A model generated the notes under the pieces. The model saw nothing but the letters and a program-made list of their open reading frames with translations. It did not search any database and was not told where the DNA came from. The translations under genes were made by a program, and so were the position numbers. A stretch of 12,872 nucleotides of DNA from Pontiella desulfatans (GTDB lineage: Bacteria > Verrucomicrobiota > Kiritimatiellia > Kiritimatiellales > Pontiellaceae), in NCBI GenBank assembly GCA_029287275.1, contig JARFRL010000307.1:1-12872 (forward strand). The letters run 5' to 3'. Of the stretch, positions 6,838 to 12,872 are shown piece after piece (positions within the stretch are counted from its first letter, which is position 1; every line of letters starts with the position of its first letter).

Positions 6838-7148
6838 TTACTCGATAGTGGGTTGAGTATCGGCAATTACTTCGATGTGGTATTTCATATCAGCCCGGTC
6901 GAGTCCGAATTTGTCAAAATGGATTCCCGCTTCCCAGAAGGTTCCTTCTCCTACCCATTCATAAGTTAATTCAACTTCATCATCAGACTCTCATCAGACT
7001 CTCGAATGATTCTGGGATTCCTTACTCCCTCTATTATGTTCATTGCATTAAGGGCATCAGTTCCAGCTCGTTGATCCGAAAAGAATCCATTTATACCAGA
7101 ACGTTTAAGGAGAATGGTGTGTTCAGTCATTAGCTTTATCTCAGGCAA
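6838..7148 (-). pseudogene. Small acidic protein gene broken by an 11-bp tandem duplication
   Basis: The first part (from TTG 7148 or ATG 7130) reads through KRSGINGFFSDQRAGTDALN to IIRESDESL and then stops at 6966. If one copy of the 11-bp tandem repeat at 6980-7001 is removed, the frame continues as RESDDEVELTYEWVGEGTFW and on through GIHFDKFGLDRADMKYHIEV to a TAA at 6838. The restored gene is exactly 300 bases, 99 residues, with no other stop, which strongly suggests a recent frameshift. The product is acidic, soluble and leaderless, unlike its three exported neighbours. It lies 11 bases after the PEP-CTERM gene in the same operon. An immunity or regulatory role is possible but is only a guess; I do not recognise the family. 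Confidence 0.75.
6980..7001. repeat. Perfect 11-bp tandem duplication TCATCAGACTC x2
   Basis: Two adjacent identical copies (6980-6990, 6991-7001), with two further matching bases. Because 11 is not a multiple of three, the duplication shifts the frame of the small gene containing it. Confidence 0.95.
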
Positions 7149-7159
7149 ATACTGTGGTC

Positions 7160-7771
7160 TTAATTTCGACAGCGTTTTCTAACCTTCCAGATAATGGAAG
7201 AACCAAAGCCTAACAACATGAACGTAGAAGGCTCAGGAATGGGAGATATGTCTAGAACTTCCATCTCCACCTCAAATTGATCTCCTGTGGATAACCTAGA
7301 GCCATCAAGGCGGAACAGAGGATTATCAAAATCAGACACGTCAAATGATGACGGCAACGAATCATCGTCATATGCTGTTAGCGTAGTGTCGATTAACTGA
7401 AAGCCAAACCACCATAGGCTCCAATCATCGAACTCACTCTCTACTCCGAAATCAAATCCATCTTTATCAGCAAGATTATCCCACGTTCGAATATATACGT
7501 ATCCATCATGATCAATCTGGTTATCTCCCAGCGTCAGACTGAGGGTTGCTTGTTGATTGTATCCACCCAATCCAACAGTTGAATTGGAATCGGGCACGTC
7601 AGAGAATGAAAATGAGCCTGAGAAGGGATCGCCAACGTCAACACTTCCTAAGGTATCGTTTTCATTCTGAAAAATTGTCTGTACTTGTCCGCTGAATAAA
7701 AATGAGTGCATTTCACCATGAGTCGAGAACTGCATGGCTACACTTAAAAATCCTAATATCAAATATCTCAT
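7160..7771 (-). CDS. PEP-CTERM sorting-domain protein
   Basis: Exported surface protein of 203 residues. It has an N-terminal signal peptide (about 1-19, RYLILGFLSVAM core). A beta-rich, Asp/Ser/Gly-rich body with few basic residues includes FSGSFSFSDVPDSNSTVGLG and a Trp-containing patch (DDWSLWWFGFQL). The C-terminus is a textbook PEP-CTERM signal: PEP motif in PIPEPS, a short hydrophobic segment (TFMLLGFGSSIIW) and a basic end (KVRKRCRN). Such proteins are cut and sorted by an exosortase and are linked to exopolysaccharide producers; no exosortase is in this window, so one must be encoded elsewhere. GGAGGG at 7779-7784 fixes the ATG at 7771, rather than the TTG at 7786. It follows the 272-residue gene by 24 bases. 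Confidence 0.9.
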   Translation of the reverse strand: MRYLILGFLSVAMQFSTHGEMHSFLFSGQVQTIFQNENDTLGSVDVGDPFSGSFSFSDVPDSNSTVGLGGYNQQATLSLTLGDNQIDHDGYVYIRTWDNLADKDGFDFGVESEFDDWSLWWFGFQLIDTTLTAYDDDSLPSSFDVSDFDNPLFRLDGSRLSTGDQFEVEMEVLDISPIPEPSTFMLLGFGSSIIWKVRKRCRN

Positions 7772-7778
7772 CCCGGCA

Positions 7779-7784
7779 CCCTCC
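7779..7784 (-). promoter_or_regulatory. Ribosome binding site GGAGGG
   Basis: Strong site seven bases before ATG 7771. It lies inside the longer open frame and so rules out the upstream TTG at 7786. Confidence 0.75.
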
Positions 7785-7795
7785 AAAAAAATAAA

Positions 7796-8614
7796 CTATT
7801 TACGAATCCTAAAAAACCACATGACCCCAAGTAATGCGAATAAGCCAGCCACCACAAATGACCAGACATAACTTGTTATTGATCGAAATGTTGATTCTTT
7901 GTCAATTTCACTCACAGCTTCTTCGGTTAACGGGAACCCTTCTTGACCCCGCTTTGAATCAACTACATTTTCATTGCAATCAACATTTAATGACAGCTCG
8001 ACATGGATTGATGAAGATGGAGAGGAAGCATTAACGCCACACGGTGCAGATAAGAGACTCTTTTCAATCTTACCCATCAAGTTATCTGATGCACCAACTA
8101 CGAAACTCTCGCCATCCTTGGTCTCCACAAGCGTGGATAAATCCTCAGCACGTTTGTAGGTTGCATATAGCTCTTCTAACCATCCCGAACACCAACGTAT
8201 ACTAACAACAGCCCCTCCAGATGCTCCATCAGGATGAGGGCTATACACTATGCCGTTAGCATCAACAAATGCTGTTTGCCCAATCCTATGAAAAGTCACA
8301 GAATCTACTCGCTGATAAGAATTCGATAGAGTTGATAGATAAGGAGACCAGATGTATCCAGCCTTACCGTTGTCTGCATAAACATTAGATATGAATACAT
8401 CAGAAATAGAATCACCGTTTACATCAAATGACTCCATTAACAGTTCGTCTTTAAGCACGGTTCGGGAACCGATTCTCTCAGGGACGCCCGTGAATTTAAG
8501 GTAGTGGTTCACGGGCGATTCAGTAGGTACAGATATGGCATGTGGTAAGCCTGCACAAACAGAACATAACCCGCTCATGAATACCAAAGATAGTAAGATA
8601 CTAGTTGCTTTCAT
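7796..8614 (-). CDS. Exported protein with C-terminal membrane anchor, 272 residues
   Basis: Signal peptide at 1-22 (ILLSLVFMSGLCSVCAG), extracytoplasmic body, then one C-terminal hydrophobic segment (about 246-267, YVWSFVVAGLFALLGVMWFF) with a basic end RIRK, a type-I or sorting-like anchor without a PEP motif. Residues 63-75 (FDVNGDSISDVFI) resemble the calcium-binding DxNxDxxxD loop found in FG-GAP/VCBS-type repeats. Cysteines at 142, 192 and 213 may form disulfides. Its start overlaps the end of the 956-residue gene by 14 bases, and AAGGTGA lies nine bases upstream, so the two are translated from one message. The Asn/Ser-rich composition and low GC match the rest of the island. I do not recognise a named family. 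Confidence 0.85.
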   Translation of the reverse strand: MKATSILLSLVFMSGLCSVCAGLPHAISVPTESPVNHYLKFTGVPERIGSRTVLKDELLMESFDVNGDSISDVFISNVYADNGKAGYIWSPYLSTLSNSYQRVDSVTFHRIGQTAFVDANGIVYSPHPDGASGGAVVSIRWCSGWLEELYATYKRAEDLSTLVETKDGESFVVGASDNLMGKIEKSLLSAPCGVNASSPSSSIHVELSLNVDCNENVVDSKRGQEGFPLTEEAVSEIDKESTFRSITSYVWSFVVAGLFALLGVMWFFRIRK

Positions 8615-11471
8615 GTTTCAAAATCACCTTCTTCACATAATCCCTAACATTCGGAACAAACTCCCATCTCTGACCTGATGGATTATTCGGTATAAACCGC
8701 CAACATGATCCATATTCCGTATATGTACCGTAAGGAGTCATCAAAGTTTCAACTACTGCGGCACGGTTAAACATTTGTAGCGTTGCCGCTTCTAATGCCG
8801 TCAAAGAAGTTGTGCAAGATGGCGGAGTATATGAAGAAGGGGGAGATTCCCACTCTGCCGGATAAGTCCTCTGGACAGCATTAAAATATGATTGAGCATC
8901 CGATTCTTTACCGCTCAATCGCTGAAGTCCTGCCGACACATTCGACCTCCAACTCCAAACTTCATCAACGGTTGGAGCAGGAATACTCAACTGATAAATC
9001 CCCCATCCGACCAGATCGCTACTTCGATTGGGAGTATTCTTTAGATCGGTCTGATAGTCTGTACCTAGTGTGCCAGTTTCATTGAACTGTAAGTACGTCC
9101 TATTGTCCTGAGTTCCTGATTCATGCCTAGCAATTGCCTTGGCAAAGAAAGGGTCATCCCCAATTTCGGTCTCCACATCTGCCTCACTGGGATTCCAACC
9201 TCTGACATGAAAGCTATTTGTAAATACAACGCCAGATATTGTAGCACTCAAGGTCGCCTTTCCTCCATAACAATTGCCGCCCGTTGCATTTTGTAGACTC
9301 CACTCATCTCCAGACTCAGAAAATGAATCACTATCGCTTCTGCTGTAGCGGTCAAAAACTATGTCACAATTCCAGTCAGCTGATATGGATACACTTTCAG
9401 GATAAATTTTCCCGACAACATCTGGCATTTCAGCACTAGTTGTGATGAATGCATAGCCATTATTCCCTAGTGTATTACCAGAACGCTCCATTCCCACTTT
9501 CACTGTATCCAAGGTTCCCGAAGGAACTACCCCTCCAGACATTGGACCTTCGGTTGTATTGCTTCCTGTACTATATTTCCGGCGTATGGTCGTATCCCCA
9601 GTAAACACCGCAACGCTATCTGTACTTGCCAGAATTACAGGATCAGAACTAGTGGCGGCTTGAGGGGTATATAAAATCTGATTTGTAGTGCCAGCCACTT
9701 CTGGGGAAGCCATCGCTACTGTAGTTGACACAGATACTCCTGAAGAACCTCCATCTACCACCGCAATGTTTGATTCAAAATCAAAATCTGCCTGACCATG
9801 ATCCTCAAGGTGTTCTTGAGTAGTACCAATGTGTCGCAACGTTACCGAATAGGTTTTACCCTTGAGAACCTGAGCATATTTATCCTGAACAGTTCCATAC
9901 GCATTCTCATGAGTAATCGTACGCTCCCCATCGATCTTTAGTTGATACCGTTCAGAGTGACTGTTGCTATCATCCCCAACGGTCAACTTTATGGTCATCA
10001 ACTCATCCTGAGCAGGTGCATTCCCTCCATCGGAACCATCCGTGGGACTCGAACCTTGCGCTACTTCATCACCATCATCAGTACCATCATTGTCGGTATT
10101 AGGCTTACTTGGATCAGTCCCATATTGATATTCTTCATAGAGCGATAGTCCATCTCCATCCCCATCATAGTTCGGATCATTCCAAATGTTAGGATCAGTT
10201 GCATCCCATTCATTTTCGTAATAATCAGATAAGGTATCGTTATCTGTATCCCAGTTGTCCAACTCAGTCCCCACATTGTGCTCAACCAGATTATCCAACC
10301 CATCATTATCATAGTCCTTATCTGAAGGATCATTTGGATCAAGGAATGTATACGTTACCGTCTCCAGCCCATCATGCATTTCATCGCCATCCGTATCCCA
10401 TTTATCGGGCTGAGAATTAAATGTGACATAGGCTGAATTTGTTCCCACCGCTGGATGCAGAATCATCTCCTCTGAGTTCTTTAAGGTGTCATTATCGGCA
10501 TCTCCGGAAGGGATTGCGTTAGTACCTCCAAACAGAGTGATTTCATACCAATCGTGCATTCCATCACCATCGTCATCCACCATATCGAATACTGTAGGAT
10601 CGTTGGTTTCCGTCATATATTTTTCTCTGAGGTCTGAGAATCCATCCCCATCAAAATCAGCATCTGCTGATGAAAGAATAAAATAACCTACAGGCTGATT
10701 TGATGACCCCACATCTGTCCATACGAAATCTGTTCCAGCAGTCACAGTCACACGAGTTTCCGCCACCCACCAATCAACATATTTGAGGTTGGTAGTCTTA
10801 AAGATTTCAGCATGACCGCCGAAATCAGCAGGGAGCGGAAATGTGAATTCAACGTCTTTGTTTGCATTGGTCGTAGTCACCGTGACTGGTGGCACACCCG
10901 TTGAACCAGTTGGCAGGTCTGGAATCCCCGTGGTCATCATCATGGGTTCAGCGGTCATTGTCGATTGAGCCTCATACATTTCATAGGAGGCATACAGGCT
11001 GTATGGCACAAGTTCGATTTGAACAGCTGTATGGGCAGGATCAAATACCCAGCGGGTAAATTCACTGTACGTCGCCCCTCTTGAAAGTAAGCCTGTATAG
11101 TATGACTCAGGCACGTAATTTTTCGGTGCTGAAATACGGGCAAGCTCAAATCCGGTAGACGCCAGCGTTATAACTCGGTCACGGGTTACAGAATCCTCAT
11201 AAACAAGCAGGGCATAACGTGGCAACCCATACTCATCCATGTACGCTGTCATGTATTTCGTAGTCTTCTTGTCGAACCCAGACCAATCTACGGGGTATGC
11301 AATCGAGGATTGTGTTACAAAGACGGCTTGGCTTGGTGGACTTATCCCCTGAAACGTTACCTGAGTATCTTCAAGAATTGATATTAAGTCTGCTTCCGAA
11401 CTCACCAAAGTAGACGCATTGATCGAATGAATCAGCATTGCGCCGACCAACATAATAGAACTGAATTTCAT
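8601..11471 (-). CDS. Large secreted protein: TSP type-3-like calcium repeats and C-terminal lysozyme-like domain
   Basis: A 956-residue exported protein with signal peptide 1-19 (SIMLVGAMLIHSINA). Residues about 20-190 form an unrecognised N-terminal region. About 200-270 is a beta domain. About 270-480 is a run of Asp-rich calcium-binding repeats of thrombospondin type-3 kind (ADFDGDGFSDLREKY, VDDDGDGMHDWYE, KDYDNDGLDNLVEH, YDGDGDGLSLYEEY and others), followed by a Gly/Ser linker and further beta domains (about 490-760). About 770-950 resembles a lytic-transglycosylase/lysozyme fold: AIARHES with candidate catalytic Glu784, GWGIYQLS (822-829, like the GLMQI motif) and NVSAGLQRL (844-852). 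It probably binds or cuts cell wall outside the cytoplasm. GGGGGAA lies just before the ATG. It heads the minus-strand island operon. Confidence 0.85.
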   Translation of the reverse strand: MKFSSIMLVGAMLIHSINASTLVSSEADLISILEDTQVTFQGISPPSQAVFVTQSSIAYPVDWSGFDKKTTKYMTAYMDEYGLPRYALLVYEDSVTRDRVITLASTGFELARISAPKNYVPESYYTGLLSRGATYSEFTRWVFDPAHTAVQIELVPYSLYASYEMYEAQSTMTAEPMMMTTGIPDLPTGSTGVPPVTVTTTNANKDVEFTFPLPADFGGHAEIFKTTNLKYVDWWVAETRVTVTAGTDFVWTDVGSSNQPVGYFILSSADADFDGDGFSDLREKYMTETNDPTVFDMVDDDGDGMHDWYEITLFGGTNAIPSGDADNDTLKNSEEMILHPAVGTNSAYVTFNSQPDKWDTDGDEMHDGLETVTYTFLDPNDPSDKDYDNDGLDNLVEHNVGTELDNWDTDNDTLSDYYENEWDATDPNIWNDPNYDGDGDGLSLYEEYQYGTDPSKPNTDNDGTDDGDEVAQGSSPTDGSDGGNAPAQDELMTIKLTVGDDSNSHSERYQLKIDGERTITHENAYGTVQDKYAQVLKGKTYSVTLRHIGTTQEHLEDHGQADFDFESNIAVVDGGSSGVSVSTTVAMASPEVAGTTNQILYTPQAATSSDPVILASTDSVAVFTGDTTIRRKYSTGSNTTEGPMSGGVVPSGTLDTVKVGMERSGNTLGNNGYAFITTSAEMPDVVGKIYPESVSISADWNCDIVFDRYSRSDSDSFSESGDEWSLQNATGGNCYGGKATLSATISGVVFTNSFHVRGWNPSEADVETEIGDDPFFAKAIARHESGTQDNRTYLQFNETGTLGTDYQTDLKNTPNRSSDLVGWGIYQLSIPAPTVDEVWSWRSNVSAGLQRLSGKESDAQSYFNAVQRTYPAEWESPPSSYTPPSCTTSLTALEAATLQMFNRAAVVETLMTPYGTYTEYGSCWRFIPNNPSGQRWEFVPNVRDYVKKVILKHESN

Positions 11472-11609
11472 ACTTCCCCCGAATTAAACGTAGCCGTTCA
11501 TCATCAAGATGAAATAGGTAATCCTCAATCAAAAATTCCATTAAAGTATTATTAGAATTTTGTATAAGAAGAAAATTAGTAAAAGACACTAGACATGTGC
11601 TGGGTGATA

Positions 11610-11735
11610 CTAGTTCCAATGAATCCCCTTTTTTAATTGGCTACAATAGTGATTCACGGTGGGAGGTGGTGGACTTGATTTATTCGGCATACTCAGATTG
11701 TAATTAAGTAGCGTGGCAGCCTCATCAATCGGCAT
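11610..11735 (-). CDS. Doubtful 41-residue ORF in the island's right end
   Basis: From ATG 11735 it reads MPIDEAATLLNYNLSMPNKS, a Pro-rich stretch, then HYCSQLKKGIHWN before TAG. MPIDEAATLLNYNLS faintly recalls a helix-turn-helix start, but no complete DNA-binding domain follows. GGAGG lies about 19 bases upstream of the ATG, too far to help, and the frame is open back to about 11800. It may be a remnant or chance. The rest of 11472-11795 holds no other gene that I can support; 11472-11609 is AT-rich and is presumably the promoter region of the 956-residue gene. Confidence 0.25.
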   Translation of the reverse strand: MPIDEAATLLNYNLSMPNKSSPPPPTVNHYCSQLKKGIHWN

Positions 11736-11765
11736 ACCAATGTAGATGCCTTTAGTACCTCCGAT

Positions 11766-11785
11766 TTTGTACCAGAATTTGTACC
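11766..11785. repeat. Direct repeat TTTGTACC x2, 12-bp period
   Basis: Copies at 11766-11773 and 11778-11785 in near-repeat context (ATTTTGTACCAG, AATTTGTACCGG). Short direct repeats next to a tRNA-end junction could be integrase arm-type sites or part of an integrase tail, but two copies alone prove neither. Confidence 0.45.
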
Positions 11786-11790
11786 GGGCA

Positions 11791-11837
11791 AAAAGAAAGC
11801 CTTGAGAACATGCGTATTAACGCAGTTTCAAGGCTTT
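11791..11837 (-). terminator. Terminator of the tRNA-His gene, elaborate hairpin
   Basis: Outer stem of 10 bp, AAAGCCTTGA (11796-11805) with TCAAGGCTTT (11828-11837), encloses a second 5-bp stem TGCGT/ACGCA (11811-11815 with 11820-11824). On the minus strand the structure is followed by CTTTTT. It starts ten bases after the tRNA CCA end. Confidence 0.8.
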
Positions 11838-11847
11838 ACAAAAAAAT

Positions 11848-11925
11848 TGGGGTGAAAGACGGGATTCGAACCCGCGACTTCCTGGACCACAACCAGGCGC
11901 TCTAACCAACTGAGCTACAATCACC
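11848..11925 (-). tRNA. tRNA-His (anticodon GTG)
   Basis: Cloverleaf on the minus strand: D stem GCTC/GAGC, anticodon stem CCTGG/CCAGG around loop TTGTGGT (anticodon GTG), T arm GCGGG-TTCGAAT-CCCGT, encoded CCA (11848-11850). The extra G at position -1 (11925) faces discriminator C73, the identity mark of histidine tRNA. The acceptor stem is GTGATTG against CTTTCAC: positions 5-68 and 6-67 are both U.U oppositions, unusual for a working tRNA. Positions 49-65 form G.U. The 3' end faces the low-GC island. Confidence 0.95.
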
Positions 11926-11942
11926 AACTGAAGAAGACGCAA

Positions 11943-11970
11943 AAGATAGCGGGAACCGCCGGAAAATCAA
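11943..11970 (-). promoter_or_regulatory. Probable sigma-70-type promoter of tRNA-His
   Basis: Minus strand: TTGATT (11965-11970), 16-bp spacer, TATCTT (11943-11948), each matching four of six consensus bases. It would start transcription about 10 bases before the mature tRNA 5' end at 11925. Confidence 0.55.
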
Positions 11971-12045
11971 CCGTTTTTCACTAAAATTTACCGGCCCGAA
12001 TCAACCCGCTTCATTTCTCGTTCGAAAAACGCTACGATCCAGCGC

Positions 12046-12872
12046 ATGAAGAAGGCGACGAGCATGATTCCGCTGACCGCCATGCTGCTTGGGCTGCCGC
12101 TTTGCGGCGCTTGGCTGGCGGGGCCAGCGATATCCACCTATCTCGAATTCCCGCCGCGTACGCGCCACGTGGAGCACGCGCCGTTTTCATGGCCGATCTT
12201 CATCGCGCTGGCCGCCGTCATTCTCGCGGTCATGGTTCCGTTCCTGGTTCGAGTTGGCGCGGCGCGCGCGGCCCGCGCGCCGCGGCCGGTTCGCCGCGCC
12301 TTCCCGTGGTGGGGCTGGATCGCCCTCGCGGCGGGCCTGCTCTTTTGGATTCTGGCGTGGGCGCGCTTCGAGTGGATGAAGCCGTTTCAGCGCCACACGT
12401 TTTTTCCCCTATGGATCGCGTACATCGTGTTCGTCAACGCGCTGACCCACCGCCGCGCCGGGAACTGTCTGCTGACGCGCGAAACCGCGTTCTTTCTTTG
12501 GCTGTTTCCAGCGAGCGCCGCGTTCTGGTGGTTTTTCGAATACCTCAACCGTTTCGTCCAGAACTGGTATTACGTGGGATGCGAGGATTACACCGCCTTT
12601 CAATATTTCTTCCTCGCCAGCCTCTCCTTCGCGACCGTGCTGCCCGCCGTGCTCTCCACCGAGGAAGGGCTCGCGACGATCCCGCGCGTTTCCGCCGGCC
12701 TCGAAGGTTGGTTCCCCATCCGGCTCGAAAACCCCAAACGCGCGGCCTGGATCGCGTTGGCGGTTGCCGCGGCCGGACTGTCGCTCATCCGCGTTTTCCC
12801 GGACGCCCTCTTTCCTTTGGTCTGGCTCGCGCCCGTGACGCTGCTGATGGCCTTCCGCGCGATCGCGGGCGG
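12046..12872 (+). CDS. Polytopic membrane protein, function unknown (3' end outside window)
   Basis: Open from ATG 12046 to the window edge, 275 complete codons with strongly GC-rich chromosomal codon use. About seven hydrophobic segments are visible (near 7-26, 50-70, 89-106, 120-134, 148-166, 188-205, 241-273), with a basic loop (ARAARAPRPVRR) between the second and third. A Trp/Tyr/Phe-rich stretch, FWWFFEYLNRFVQNWYYVG (residues 166-184), looks like a conserved core. I have seen similar sequences in other bacteria given vague names but cannot assign a function. No strong Shine-Dalgarno precedes the start, and a second in-frame Met at residue 7 is possible. The tRNA-His gene points away on the opposite strand. 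Confidence 0.75.
   Translation, partial: MKKATSMIPLTAMLLGLPLCGAWLAGPAISTYLEFPPRTRHVEHAPFSWPIFIALAAVILAVMVPFLVRVGAARAARAPRPVRRAFPWWGWIALAAGLLFWILAWARFEWMKPFQRHTFFPLWIAYIVFVNALTHRRAGNCLLTRETAFFLWLFPASAAFWWFFEYLNRFVQNWYYVGCEDYTAFQYFFLASLSFATVLPAVLSTEEGLATIPRVSAGLEGWFPIRLENPKRAAWIALAVAAAGLSLIRVFPDALFPLVWLAPVTLLMAFRAIAG

Larger units (their letters stand above)
6771..11847. mobile_element. Low-GC genomic island inserted at the 3' end of tRNA-His
   Basis: GC content and codon use change sharply at about 6770 and again at the tRNA-His gene. All genes inside run on the minus strand and encode mostly exported proteins unlike the housekeeping genes outside. The right end abuts the 3' end of the tRNA, the preferred target of tyrosine-recombinase elements. 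No intact integrase, transposase or excisionase is present, and no direct repeat of the tRNA end was seen at the left edge. It is therefore either a remnant or one half of a larger rearranged insertion. Exact borders are uncertain: the right border may lie at the tRNA or beyond the terminator at about 11791. Confidence 0.6.

Noticed and set aside
10061..10342. 93-residue Met/Ile-rich minus-strand frame
   Set aside because: Frame-shifted shadow of the Asp-rich repeats (GAT codons read as ATG/ATx).
10032..10664. Repeated CATC/ATCATC-rich DNA that might suggest a CRISPR or satellite array
   Set aside because: No constant repeats with regular spacers; the pattern is the coding of Asp/Gly-rich calcium repeats on the minus strand.
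11371..11619. 82-residue minus-strand frame overlapping the start of the 956-residue gene
   Set aside because: Runs out of frame through the RBS and signal-peptide coding of that gene; no RBS of its own and no family resemblance, although MEFLIEDYLFHLDDERLRLI could be a leader peptide by chance.
12089..12379. 96-residue plus-strand Arg/Ser-rich frame
   Set aside because: Shadow of the polytopic membrane-protein gene that is open from 12046 to the window end.

Overview
The window is a GC-rich bacterial chromosome segment (about bases 1-6600 and 11850-12872) interrupted by a roughly 5-kb block of visibly lower GC (about 6771-11847). The chromosome carries a folP-cdaA-ybbR cluster typical of Gram-negative-type bacteria that make c-di-AMP. 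The low-GC block encodes a PEP-CTERM protein and a large secreted protein with thrombospondin type-3-like calcium repeats. Together these point to the PVC group, most likely Kiritimatiellota or a relative. That placement is inference from gene content, not from a marker gene.

Layout, left to right. Bases 3-743: C-terminal part of a membrane GT2 glycosyltransferase. 873-1091: small protein of 72 residues with its own terminator. 1196-5385: one tightly packed plus-strand run of five genes, some overlapping: an unknown membrane-anchored protein, a PhnP-like metallo-beta-lactamase-fold hydrolase, dihydropteroate synthase (folP), diadenylate cyclase (cdaA) and the YbbR-domain cyclase partner (cdaR-like). 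The cdaR-like gene has an apparent one-base loss near its 3' end. A secreted TPR protein (5394-6083) follows immediately. A small polytopic membrane protein (6057-6596, minus) converges on it with overlapping 3' ends.

The low-GC block is an apparent genomic island ending at the 3' end of a tRNA-His gene (11848-11925, minus), a classic integration target. Its genes form one minus-strand operon-like series: a 956-residue secreted protein with calcium-binding repeats and a C-terminal lysozyme/lytic-transglycosylase-like domain; a 272-residue secreted or type-I membrane protein; a 203-residue PEP-CTERM protein; a small acidic protein gene broken by an 11-bp tandem duplication; and the first ~20 codons of another gene cut off at the left junction. 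No intact integrase is visible. The tRNA-His has two U.U oppositions in its acceptor stem, so its 5' and 3' halves may have different origins, as expected after recombination into the gene.

Right of the tRNA, a polytopic membrane protein of unknown function starts at 12046 and runs off the window.

The core genes concern c-di-AMP synthesis and folate. The island looks like a cell-surface or peptidoglycan-targeting cassette with a decaying downstream end. The chromosomal calls (folP, cdaA, MBL hydrolase, tRNA) are secure. The function of the island cassette is not established by the sequence.
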